Both the position numbers and the translations under genes were made by a program. Source: Actinernus sp. WN-2022 (Eukaryota; Cnidaria; Anthozoa; Actiniaria; Actinernidae). From it: a stretch of DNA of 64,000 bases. This document shows, one piece after another, positions 55,774 to 63,885 of this stretch. The notes under the pieces were generated by a model that made no database searches, was not told the DNA's origin, and worked only from the letters and a program-made list of their open reading frames with translations. Each line of letters begins with the position of its first letter. Position 1 is the stretch's first letter. The DNA lies in NCBI GenBank assembly GCA_030867875.1, contig JAOWCC010001609.1:434001-498000 (forward strand), written 5' to 3'.

Positions 55774-56382
55774 GCTGCCAAGTTTTTCTCGCATTTCCTT
55801 TTGCACTTCTTGTTTGAGTTCGGCTCGAACCCAATCCGTGCTTTTTTCACCTATGGAAGCCTTGCGACGAATTTCAGACCTCATGATCTCATACTTATTC
55901 GCTTCGTTCAGGATGAGACCGTATTCGGAGTCGGATATGTTTTCATCGCGTAAGGCCTTCGATACTAGATCTCGAATAGTATTGATTTTCGCCTTTGCCA
56001 ACATAGTTGTCCTTTCATGCTTAGAAACCTTCATTCCTAACTTCTTAGCTCCAATGGTAGTAGATGCTGAAATTAATCCACATAGCCCACCAATAACTCC
56101 AAGTGGTAGACCAATCACTATTCCAACCCCAGTCAACGCTGCGCCCAATCCAGATCCAGATAAGATCACAGATAGACCTCCAGTTACCACTGCGATGCCA
56201 TGAACTATTCCTTGAGAACGTGCATATTTCTTGCGCACACCTTCGTAGTGCCTTTCTTGAACTTCTATGTCCGAAAGCGTGTCTCGGATCGTTTGCAGTC
56301 TAAAGTTCTTTCCAGTGTCATTAGCAATCGGTGGATAGATACTTGGTGCTGAGGGAAACGGTTGAATCGAATCGCCTTCCAT
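55762..56382 (-). CDS. Conserved hydrophobic protein (copy 2)
   Basis: 206 residues, the same length as copy 1 and nearly identical in the hydrophobic core (GGLSVILSGSGLGAALTGVG, PLGVIGGLCGLISASTTIGA). The strict conservation of the glycine-rich part compared with the N-terminus suggests that the membrane-inserting segment is the functional part. It may be a virion-associated membrane-active protein. No named family. Confidence 0.65.
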   Translation of the reverse strand: MEGDSIQPFPSAPSIYPPIANDTGKNFRLQTIRDTLSDIEVQERHYEGVRKKYARSQGIVHGIAVVTGGLSVILSGSGLGAALTGVGIVIGLPLGVIGGLCGLISASTTIGAKKLGMKVSKHERTTMLAKAKINTIRDLVSKALRDENISDSEYGLILNEANKYEIMRSEIRRKASIGEKSTDWVRAELKQEVQKEMREKLGSLVG

Positions 56383-56401
56383 TGTACGTTATACATATAA
56401 C

Positions 56402-57067
56402 TTACTCAAGCTTCAACACGTATCGTATAGGCTGATTGTTGAAGTCTATGAGGTTGCCTTCCTTATCGAGAACTGTGAGGCGAATGTAGCTCTGCATCGT
56501 TCCCAGGGCTCGAATGGGTAGGAGAGTTGGCGGAAAGTAAGTCATTGCTTTAAAACTGTGGTCTGCCATATGAAAAATATGTAGTACTTTAGATGGCTTC
56601 CCCTCAAGAAGTGAGAAGGTGGAATCTACCACATCGCAGTAGATATATGCATAATGAATATCTTGTGGCACCAGGGTGTACTTTCCCACATCGATAGTCA
56701 CGTAGTCTGTCACGTCTTTATTTACTTTGATACCAAACAAATCGCAGATATTCTTAGTGAACTGGATTGGTTTTTTGACCTCAATAATCCAATATTTCCT
56801 AAATGAATGGTCTACGAATTTCAAGAAACCGGCCTTAACTGCGGGATCGAAGTAGGTTATCAAGTTTTCTATACTATAATGCCCCACCTTAATTTCGTAT
56901 GGAAACATCACACTATTGTTATCCCACTTAAAACTCCCCTTCTCAGCTAGGTTCCACCAATTATGACTAAGAGTGACCTCGACTAGCGAAATATTATTGA
57001 TAAGAATTGGATCGTCGAAGTAGACCGTATGGTCGGATGATGTGGTGGTGACATTAAGGATCGTCAT
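56402..57067 (-). CDS. Minor capsid (penton)-like protein (copy 2)
   Basis: 221 residues, mostly predicted beta, homologous to 39126-39788. Conserved blocks: ISLVEVT near residue 25, EVKKPIQFTKNIC in the middle, YCDVVDSTFS, and the end LIDFNNQPIRYVLKLE. Size and position fit the vertex (penton) protein with a single jelly roll. The stop lies 19 bases from the start of the hydrophobic gene on the same strand, so both may share a transcript. Confidence 0.5.
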   Translation of the reverse strand: MTILNVTTTSSDHTVYFDDPILINNISLVEVTLSHNWWNLAEKGSFKWDNNSVMFPYEIKVGHYSIENLITYFDPAVKAGFLKFVDHSFRKYWIIEVKKPIQFTKNICDLFGIKVNKDVTDYVTIDVGKYTLVPQDIHYAYIYCDVVDSTFSLLEGKPSKVLHIFHMADHSFKAMTYFPPTLLPIRALGTMQSYIRLTVLDKEGNLIDFNNQPIRYVLKLE

Positions 57068-57108
57068 TATATGTTGAAGGTATAACTATATATACGTATA
57101 GCTTCAAC
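57068..57108. promoter_or_regulatory. Palindromic bidirectional promoter (copy 2)
   Basis: Arms ATGTTGAAGGTATA and TATAGCTTCAACAT around a centre ACTATATATACG. Compared with copy 1, two bases per arm differ and each is matched by the complementary base on the other arm. The one mismatch (G opposite G in GAAGG/AGCTT) is the same in both copies. Confidence 0.65.
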
Positions 57109-58953
57109 ATGACAGACGCATGGCGGCAGTTCAAGTACCTATTTCCTAATGCCGTACTTAGTTGGTTCGAATCTACTTCTGATAATGTTAATTTCATCGA
57201 TCGGGGAATGTCTCATCGCGTGTTCACGGAGGAAGGTCCTCCTACTAAGACGGGAGGTGGTAAATTGATGGGGTGGCTTGGTCGCACTGGTAAGGCTCTC
57301 GATATAGCACTTGGTGGTAAGTCAGTTTACGAGAGCGTACTATTCGCACGGGAACATGAAGGTCTTTCCAAACGCGATTGGATAGAAGAAAACGATAAGA
57401 TCGCAACGTTGAATGCAGATCTATTAGCGAAGTTCGAGAAACGATACCCACATGCGGATCTTCACAAGTTCTATGCCTCTACGGAAGTGAACGGTCCAGG
57501 CAAATATTCGACGAGTATTTGGTTTCGAGATGGAGATTCTAGCTATATCGTTTACGGCAATGATGTCTCAAAGTTACCTACTACGATTCAAAAACGCATC
57601 GATAATGCGTTGTGGGATGTGCATAAAGGTTTCCCATCTACGTTGACCCTAGATAATAGCGCGAAATATCCTATTACAGCAGTTCCTTCTACTGGACCGG
57701 CACAATATATTGATCTCACTAATCTATGGATATATGTCACCCCAACGAAGAAGTTCAAAGCTGGCGTTCCTAACATATTCAAGGAGACCGTCGTAAAGCA
57801 TACGACAGCAAATGAGTCCTACCATTGGTTACATGGTCCGGATTTCAAATATTGGCCTCAACAATTGAATTTCGCAACGTGGTGTGCGACTTCTGGATGT
57901 GGAGTGTCATTGTTTGATCCTATTTTCAAAACGTATCCACCAGTCGTTCAGGGGTTCCTACGATTCCATGTTTATTTCACTATACGAAGAATTCTACGTG
58001 AACTTGGTGGTACTAATGGAGTTCCTTTACCTGGTGACTCTGCTTTCAAGCAAATGGATAACCTCTATAACAAATCAGCTCTTGAGAAATTGTGCATCGA
58101 GTTTGGTTTATCTCGAACACCAGATTTCCGATGGCACGGAGGTAGGAATAATGGACTAGGAGATATATTCCTTTTGTACCCGGGTCCGACAGGATACGTA
58201 AACGTCCATGGAGTCCGAAGCTATGACAAAGGTGCAACCACATGGCCTCAGAAATATAATTTATTTGCAGACCAAGGAGGTAAGGAGGATCAGGGCGATC
58301 TTGTAGCCTTCATTAGGAACGATGAACATGAAGGAAAGCAATACAATTGGTTTACGCCACCAATCGGAAAGGGTTTGACAGATGCTGGATTGGGTAGGTT
58401 GAATAGATCTGTCGAGGCTTTTGGACATTGCATGCTTGGTGCTCAAGCCGACTTGAACGAATCCATCATAGATAGCCATAACGTCAAAGAAAAGTTTAAG
58501 AGCTTGGTTGAAGGCGCTATTCTCGTAAACGACTTAAAGTTAAGTTACGATAACTATCTTCTTGCTATAAAGACGACGCATAAGAGGCTCGATCTAGCAA
58601 TAGCTATAGGTGTGCGATTATTGCCAAGCAATCTAGTGTACTATCTTGGTAAGAAAGATGGCTATAGGAATCCAATCCCGAAAGCTACGAAAGATATGGT
58701 GCTAGGCGCTAACGACATCAATGCAGAAGTTGAAGGACACCCACCTCTTCCTATGGAAGGATCACCAGATAAGAAATTAATACCACCTCTCGAGACGCAC
58801 AAGAAACGAGTTACTGTACAGAAGGCTGTCGATAAGAAATCGGTGCCGCCTCTCGAGACGCACAAGAAACGAGAGGCTATCCCACAACATGAGATTAATC
58901 TCGCAGTGACATCCATTGTCGCAGCTGGAATTGCATGGACGTTGTTTCGTTAA
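57109..58953 (+). CDS. Conserved 614-residue orphan protein
   Basis: The largest gene of the element, intact here. Visible parts: an N-terminal region WRQFKYLFPNAVLSWFEST, a glycine-rich stretch TKTGGGKLMGWLGRTGKALD, the most conserved core KYWPQQLNFATWCATSGCGV followed by RFHVYFTIRRILRELGG, then GKGLTDAGLGRLNRSVEAFG, and a C-terminal hydrophobic segment TSIVAAGIAWTLF. The proline-rich segment before it holds a repeat (PPLETHKKR, twice), probably a linker. No enzyme motif recognised. A large virion protein, such as a spike, fibre base or second capsid component, is plausible because of the shared late promoter with the penton-like gene. Confidence 0.65.
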   Translation: MTDAWRQFKYLFPNAVLSWFESTSDNVNFIDRGMSHRVFTEEGPPTKTGGGKLMGWLGRTGKALDIALGGKSVYESVLFAREHEGLSKRDWIEENDKIATLNADLLAKFEKRYPHADLHKFYASTEVNGPGKYSTSIWFRDGDSSYIVYGNDVSKLPTTIQKRIDNALWDVHKGFPSTLTLDNSAKYPITAVPSTGPAQYIDLTNLWIYVTPTKKFKAGVPNIFKETVVKHTTANESYHWLHGPDFKYWPQQLNFATWCATSGCGVSLFDPIFKTYPPVVQGFLRFHVYFTIRRILRELGGTNGVPLPGDSAFKQMDNLYNKSALEKLCIEFGLSRTPDFRWHGGRNNGLGDIFLLYPGPTGYVNVHGVRSYDKGATTWPQKYNLFADQGGKEDQGDLVAFIRNDEHEGKQYNWFTPPIGKGLTDAGLGRLNRSVEAFGHCMLGAQADLNESIIDSHNVKEKFKSLVEGAILVNDLKLSYDNYLLAIKTTHKRLDLAIAIGVRLLPSNLVYYLGKKDGYRNPIPKATKDMVLGANDINAEVEGHPPLPMEGSPDKKLIPPLETHKKRVTVQKAVDKKSVPPLETHKKREAIPQHEINLAVTSIVAAGIAWTLFR

Positions 58954-60086
58954 CGTCGTTTGTATTGCTCTATAGTGATCACCACTATTGCTACGATGAA
59001 TAACCAAACGTTCTGTGCTAGTACTCCCAGAGCTTTACCAGCCATAGTAAATATGAAACTCACAATAGATCCAATCATTCCAGGTAGGATCTGTCCAAGT
59101 TCCTTTCCCATTTCTTTTAGCAACCCCCCAGTCGTTTTCAAGCCCTTCTTTACTGCATCTGCTGCTTTATCGATACCAGCCTTTACTGGTTTCGGTACGG
59201 ATCTCGACAACAGGGAAACTATCGTACTAACGATAGCGCCAACGGAAGTTACCACTGCAAGAACAGTCATTCCATGCTTTCTAAAAATGTATTTGATCCT
59301 TTCACGTAGAGATGTACGTTCTAGTATGGCTTCTTCTTGACGTTCGAGTAATTCTATTTCGTTCTGGATGCGTACTTTCTCTTCCTTAGCCGCTTCCTTC
59401 TGGTCCTCAGTTGACGTTGAGCTTAGAAGTATGCTATCTTCTACTTTGAGATGTTCGGCGGCCTTTTCTTGACCTTGGATGACTTGTTCTGCTCTTTCTG
59501 CATCCGTAGGACCTAGGGCAAATTTGAGATCTTTACCCATACTTTGATATCTTTCGCCCTTCACTGTGGTCAAAGGTATGGGCTTCTCTTTACTTCCAAG
59601 TACGTGAAGATAGATCCTACCCAGTTCCTTATTGGCATCCCATATTCCAGTTATCTCAAGGACTCCTCCACGAATCCCTACATCCGCATAGTGTTTCCAT
59701 ACAGTATCGAATAGCATTTGTTTCGTTTCATCCGATGTGCCTGCTTTGAAGATTACGTGGCGATCGCTAAATTTCGGATTTTCGATTCTATCCTCATCCA
59801 TCAATTGCTCTCTAGAAAGGTTCGAGACTTCCGGCCCGGCGAGTTCGTCTATGTAATCATCGTCTACGGTAAACGAGGTTTCCCGATTCTTTGATCGAGC
59901 ACCTTCCTTGGCGAAGTCGCGTCTAGTTTTCAAGTTGAATGATTCTCTCGGATCCACATTCGTAGAGTCTGGAAACGCCAATTTCCGTGCTTCTTCATTG
60001 ACAGTATCATCGTCATCTTTTCCTCTTTCAGCTTCATCAGTTCTTTCCTCATACCTCCCATCAATCTTAAAGTCCATGTTAGACAT
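58950..60086 (-). CDS. Membrane / coiled-coil protein (copy 2)
   Basis: 378 residues from the ATG at 60086, which aligns with the start in copy 1. Charged N-terminus, a middle region with little similarity to copy 1, and then a conserved helix LERQEEAILERTSLRERIKY and two or three hydrophobic segments (MTVLAVVTSVGAIVSTIVSL, GMIGSIVSFIFTMAGKALGV, WLFIVAIVVITIE). The rapid change of the N-terminal two thirds against the fixed membrane part is what would be expected if the exposed part faces host factors. Its stop overlaps that of the orphan gene. Confidence 0.65.
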   Translation of the reverse strand: MSNMDFKIDGRYEERTDEAERGKDDDDTVNEEARKLAFPDSTNVDPRESFNLKTRRDFAKEGARSKNRETSFTVDDDYIDELAGPEVSNLSREQLMDEDRIENPKFSDRHVIFKAGTSDETKQMLFDTVWKHYADVGIRGGVLEITGIWDANKELGRIYLHVLGSKEKPIPLTTVKGERYQSMGKDLKFALGPTDAERAEQVIQGQEKAAEHLKVEDSILLSSTSTEDQKEAAKEEKVRIQNEIELLERQEEAILERTSLRERIKYIFRKHGMTVLAVVTSVGAIVSTIVSLLSRSVPKPVKAGIDKAADAVKKGLKTTGGLLKEMGKELGQILPGMIGSIVSFIFTMAGKALGVLAQNVWLFIVAIVVITIEQYKRR

Positions 60087-60111
60087 AATTATATATATAG
60101 TTATATTCAAC
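60087..60111. promoter_or_regulatory. Divergent promoter before the major capsid gene (copy 2)
   Basis: A 25-base spacer with TATATATAGTTATATTCAAC leading directly into the capsid ATG; on the other strand ATTATGTCTAACATG leads to the membrane gene. The same TATATTCAACATG word is at the capsid gene of copy 1. Confidence 0.55.
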
Positions 60112-61347
60112 ATGATCTCATTAAAGTTGGATCCCATGCAAGCACGAAGAGAGCCTCATGCACTCAAGGCTCCGCGAGACTTGTATAGGAAAACTTTCAC
60201 TCGATCATCTGCCAATCCAGGTGAGACTCTATACGTAGAAGTCCCAAAGCTAGAAGAAGGCGTAGTACTAGTACCTGGTAGCTTAGCGCTATTGGGCGAC
60301 ATCGTACTATCTGGTGGACATGCAAATAACAGAGTCGTTTCGAACGTTGGACGCTGCTTGGTCATGCGTAGAATCTGTAGGATGGGAGCTGAAACAGTAG
60401 AAGACCTTGTCAGGCCAGACCTCCTACAAACGTACTCCGATGTATACCTATCTACGCAGGAGAGAGAGTCTAGAGTACAACAAGGCATTCAATCAGAGAA
60501 CGTAAACAAGCTACGATCGAAAGCTGGTGACGCAAGTACTTCGTCTGCTGCAGACAACGCGCTCCTAGCTGCATGTGGTTCCAAGTATAGGATTCCATTA
60601 GATGTTGACATTCTGACACAACATGGAGTTCTATATCCATATGCCTTAGAAAGTACAATTACATTCGAGTTGACTCTAGCGCCTGCCAACGAGGTCGTAA
60701 TTGGATCGGATACGACGAAGATAGGTACGTACCAACTTACCAACATCCAACTAGAATACGAAGCAATCAGGGACGGAACGCTGGCTAGTAGTGCACTTCA
60801 CAAGTACGAAATAGGTGCTGCACTCCTATACAACTACGCTGTTCACTTCAAGACAGTAGATATCGCTAAAACATCCGATACTTTGATATCTCAAAACGTT
60901 AATGTTCCACGACGATCCTTTGCCGGACTACTTCTACTATTCATAGATCCACCTACCATTGGCACGCGAGATAGTGACGCATTCTCGAATCCCGATATTT
61001 CGAAGGTAGAAGTAGATGTCAACGGGATTCCCAACAGACTCTTTCCAAGCGGCATGCTTCCCCTAGATTTCTGGGAGGCTGCAAGAGGCTGGTTTGGTAC
61101 ACCCAATACTTCCATGACTCCAAAGAAGTTCTTTGAAAATAGATTCGCTATCCTAATCGATTGTCGCACAGCAAAAGATTCCACCGTTCATGGTGATGGC
61201 TTGGCACAAACCGGCAGTGGAAAGGACATCGACATTCGCATACATAGAACTGCAAAGGGAAGTGGAAATGTGAAAATGCACATCTATGTCCTTGCGGATG
61301 CTCAGGTCACGATATTGAACAGATCTCTGCAGAGTATATTATACTGA
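60112..61347 (+). CDS. Major capsid-like protein (double jelly-roll candidate)
   Basis: 411 residues; the start at 60112 is set by alignment with copy 1 and by the promoter word. Conserved blocks: NPGETLYVEVPKLEEGVVLV, SLALLGDIVLSGGHANNRVV, YRIPLDVDILTQHGVLYPY, TYQLTNIQLEYEAI, NVPRRSFAGLLLLFIDPP, and KGSGNVKMHIYVLADAQ at the end. Many alternating beta-type segments and its place immediately before the packaging ATPase point to the capsomer protein of Polinton-like viruses; the length is near the short end for double jelly-roll proteins. A structure prediction would decide. Confidence 0.6.
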   Translation: MISLKLDPMQARREPHALKAPRDLYRKTFTRSSANPGETLYVEVPKLEEGVVLVPGSLALLGDIVLSGGHANNRVVSNVGRCLVMRRICRMGAETVEDLVRPDLLQTYSDVYLSTQERESRVQQGIQSENVNKLRSKAGDASTSSAADNALLAACGSKYRIPLDVDILTQHGVLYPYALESTITFELTLAPANEVVIGSDTTKIGTYQLTNIQLEYEAIRDGTLASSALHKYEIGAALLYNYAVHFKTVDIAKTSDTLISQNVNVPRRSFAGLLLLFIDPPTIGTRDSDAFSNPDISKVEVDVNGIPNRLFPSGMLPLDFWEAARGWFGTPNTSMTPKKFFENRFAILIDCRTAKDSTVHGDGLAQTGSGKDIDIRIHRTAKGSGNVKMHIYVLADAQVTILNRSLQSILY

Positions 61348-61970
61348 TGGATTCTCTCGTAGAGCACGTGCCATTCAACGCACTCATAGTCGGTCCAACG
61401 AATTGTGGGAAGACTGCGTTTCTCATAGAACAACTTCGTGGATCATTTCGTGGTAAGTTCGATTACATAGTACTGATTTGTCCTACGTATGCCCACAACA
61501 AAACTTATCGTGGATTTGCAAATCGAGATCCTCGTTTCTTCGTCATGTCACCACCTCAGGATGCCATCGATGCTAGTTTGAGTATTTGCGCAACATTTTG
61601 GTCAGGTACCAATACTCTATTGATTCTCGATGATTGCGCCGCATCGAAGGACGTCAAGAAACGAACTGAAAAGCTAGTGGACTTAGCCTTTTCTGCACGA
61701 CATATAGGGCTTTCCGTTTGGGTGCTGTCCCAACAACTAACGAGCATATGTAAACCCTTCCGTGAGAACGTAGCTATCGTAGTAGCATTCCATACAGCAT
61801 CGGCCGTAGATGGCAAAAGGATATTTGAGGATTATGGAGGCTCGCAAGAATGCAAAGAGTTACGAACGATACTTGGATCCCATAAGTTCGCTCGCATGTG
61901 CTTCTGTCTACGCCATCCTTTCGAGGTAGTGTTAGAGCTCCCAGCACCTACAACATATTATCATGGATGA
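61347..61970 (+). CDS. A32/FtsK-HerA-type packaging ATPase (copy 2)
   Basis: 207 residues with Walker A GPTNCGKT (16-23), Walker B LLILDD (91-96), an arginine in SARH (118) and VLSQQLTSI with the glutamine sensor (about 126-134). Powers DNA entry into the capsid. TGATG overlap with the capsid gene upstream, 8-base overlap with the gene downstream. Highly conserved with copy 1, including residues outside the motifs, so the ATPase is the slowest-changing gene of the pair by eye. Confidence 0.82.
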   Translation: MDSLVEHVPFNALIVGPTNCGKTAFLIEQLRGSFRGKFDYIVLICPTYAHNKTYRGFANRDPRFFVMSPPQDAIDASLSICATFWSGTNTLLILDDCAASKDVKKRTEKLVDLAFSARHIGLSVWVLSQQLTSICKPFRENVAIVVAFHTASAVDGKRIFEDYGGSQECKELRTILGSHKFARMCFCLRHPFEVVLELPAPTTYYHG

Positions 61971-62526
61971 ATACCTGAATGAACTGATTGATGAGTGCGC
62001 TATTGTTTGCCCTCCAGTCGTGTTGGAACATCCAACCAAATTGGAGGGTGTCGAAGATTGTCGGGAAGCACTTGCAATCTTAGCTGCAATGGGTACGACA
62101 AAAGAGTATCTAGGACAGAATTTCTCAATAGTAGATATATCTAAGCTATCTGAGAAGGACGTAAAACGTTTGCATAGTAGGTACCAGGCCGTAGTAGCAA
62201 AGCAAATAACGGGATGTCTAGTAAATGGAGCACTACGCCTAGCTACCCGCGCAGTCGCATACGTAGTTCCAATAGATGACAAACAAGAACTGCTTAAGGA
62301 CCTACGAGAAGACCATCTAGTTCGCAACGAGATATCTGCTGTGGCCGGTCTATTATCACTCAAAGCAGGTCGATTAGTGGCTCTAGCTAGTGCCTTGTTC
62401 CACGTAGTTGATCACATAGTCGTTCCTACAACACCTGTTGAACCTCTACAGGTAACTACTATACCGAATCAAGATGGAAGAAGCGGACCAGATAACTGCG
62501 AATCCTCCGACGACTGCACCAACTAA
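61963..62526 (+). CDS. Conserved protein after the ATPase (copy 2)
   Basis: 187 residues. Helical N-terminal half (ILAAMGTTKEYLGQNFSI, HSRYQAVVAKQITG), basic-hydrophobic second half (GLLSLKAGRLVALASALFHV) and an acidic tail with CESSDDC. It is coded mostly by overlap-packed DNA: its start lies inside the ATPase gene and its last 53 bases overlap the next gene. Function unknown; no match recognised. Confidence 0.6.
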   Translation: MDEYLNELIDECAIVCPPVVLEHPTKLEGVEDCREALAILAAMGTTKEYLGQNFSIVDISKLSEKDVKRLHSRYQAVVAKQITGCLVNGALRLATRAVAYVVPIDDKQELLKDLREDHLVRNEISAVAGLLSLKAGRLVALASALFHVVDHIVVPTTPVEPLQVTTIPNQDGRSGPDNCESSDDCTN

Positions 62527-62812
62527 GGTAAAAAATCCAAAGCGCGTCGCAGCTGGAAAGGCACTAGCGTTAAGCAACAAGCTTGCTAGAGAAGCTCAGG
62601 AGAGAGAGTTGACGCGTGAAAGCGAACCACGCAACGTAGAGAAAGGTCGGTTCGAAAATCTGACCATCCTCGCAGTCATCGGTACTGGCGCTACATTGGT
62701 CGGCACGTACTTTGCGTACAAGAAGTATGTAGATGGCAACACGCGAGCTGCCGACGTTAGCACGACACAACCTGCAGCTCCGGCAAAGCCAACGGTACTA
62801 GACATGGAGTAA
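62474..62812 (+). CDS. Small single-span membrane protein
   Basis: 112 residues: a proline/threonine N-terminus, a basic helix (KRVAAGKALALSNKLAREAQ), one hydrophobic span (LTILAVIGTGATLVGTYFAY) and an alanine/proline-rich end. Overlaps the previous gene by 53 bases in another frame. Copy 1 has only its first two thirds. Confidence 0.6.
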   Translation: MEEADQITANPPTTAPTKVKNPKRVAAGKALALSNKLAREAQERELTRESEPRNVEKGRFENLTILAVIGTGATLVGTYFAYKKYVDGNTRAADVSTTQPAAPAKPTVLDME

Positions 62813-62849
62813 CACTTAAAGACTCGAGATCATACTTATATATGTCGAG

Positions 62850-63059
62850 ATGGATAAGGAATTGATGAAGACGGCAACCGATGCAGCTATAATTGTTGGA
62901 CTCGCTTCTGGTATTGGGTGGATCGTAAAAAAGACTACCAAGGAATCTATGCTTAGCGATCCTTCTTCTTCCCTAGTGAATTACGCAAAGTGGACTGCCG
63001 TGATACTTGGTAGCTTATACGCGAAACAATATCTTGAGAAACAAAAGATCATACCGTAA
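62850..63059 (+). CDS. Small two-span membrane protein
   Basis: 69 residues with two hydrophobic segments (DAAIIVGLASGIGWIV and YAKWTAVILGSLYA) joined by KKTTKESMLSDPSSS. Preceded by ACTTATATATGTCGAG, the only larger gap in this part of the gene chain, so a separate promoter is possible. Its TAA stop overlaps the next ATG (TAATGG). Confidence 0.6.
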   Translation: MDKELMKTATDAAIIVGLASGIGWIVKKTTKESMLSDPSSSLVNYAKWTAVILGSLYAKQYLEKQKIIP

Positions 63060-63484
63060 TGGCAGCAGCAATTGGAACGACCGTTTTCGGGGCTATCTTG
63101 AATGCAACGGCATTTACTGGTGGTGGTATACTAGCTAGAATGATTGGAAAGGGTGATGTAGATACGGAACGAGAGAGACACGATAGGGCCGTCGAAAAAC
63201 TAGAACGCGAAATGAAAGCGTATAGAATCGAACGTCAAAGACGATACGACTATGCACAAGAGCAGGAAGGTCTTGAACGCAACGCACGCAACGATCAAAG
63301 AGATACCAACGAAGCCTTAGTGCGATCCGATAAGTTACGTAAGGCGCTTAAACGTCTCAAAGAGCTGAAAAAAACCCGCTTATCTGACTACTACAAACTC
63401 TCAAACAATCAGAAAACTGGCGAGTTGCTCTACGTTGGTGGTGGAATGCTAGGCGTTGGATACGCTATTAGTAAATGGTTATAG
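63059..63484 (+). CDS. Coiled-coil protein with hydrophobic ends
   Basis: 141 residues: a hydrophobic N-terminus (FGAILNATAFTGGGILARM), a long highly charged helix rich in R and E (about residues 35-110, coiled-coil-like) and a hydrophobic C-terminus (GGGMLGVGYAISKWL). Coupled to the preceding gene through TAATG. May be a scaffold or membrane-linked protein; function unknown. Confidence 0.6.
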   Translation: MAAAIGTTVFGAILNATAFTGGGILARMIGKGDVDTERERHDRAVEKLEREMKAYRIERQRRYDYAQEQEGLERNARNDQRDTNEALVRSDKLRKALKRLKELKKTRLSDYYKLSNNQKTGELLYVGGGMLGVGYAISKWL

Positions 63485-63783
63485 AAACGTACTAGGTCGT
63501 ACTAGATCGTACTAGGTCGTACTAGGTAACGTACTAGATCGTACTAGGTCATACTAGGTAACGTACTAGGTCGTACTAGGTAACGTACTAGGTCGTACTA
63601 GATAACGTACTAGGAACGTATTAGGTTCTACTAGGAACGTACTAGGTACTACTACTAAGCTACTACTAAGCTACTACTAAGCTACTACTAAGCTACTACT
63701 AAGCTACTACTAAGCTACTACTAAGTTACTAAGTTACTACTAGCTACTACTAAGCTACTACTAAGCTACTACTAGGTTACTAC
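63485..63783. repeat. Tandem repeats, CGTACTAGGT then AAGCTACTACT units
   Basis: The first part (63485-63645) is built from CGTACTAGGT/CGTACTAGAT units of 10-12 bases separated by TAA; the second part (63650-63783) is about eleven units of AAGCTACTACT. The word TACTA is common to both, so the second block could have grown from the first. Located between the last small gene and the integrase-like gene. No frame runs through. Confidence 0.8.
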
Positions 63784-63784
63784 T

Positions 63785-63869
63785 AAAAAAAAAAAAAGGA
63801 AAAAAAAAAAAGGAAAAAAGAAAGGAATGAGGCCTGGTTCTTATTCTTTTCTTTTTTCTTTTTTTTTCA
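63785..63869. terminator. A/T-rich hairpin before the integrase-like gene
   Basis: Left arm AAAAAAGAAAGGAATGAG and right arm CTTATTCTTTTCTTTTTT pair imperfectly around GCCTGGTT. Third instance of this structure in the element, again just before a start codon. Confidence 0.5.
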
Positions 63870-63885
63870 TCTGTTGAAGGTTAGA

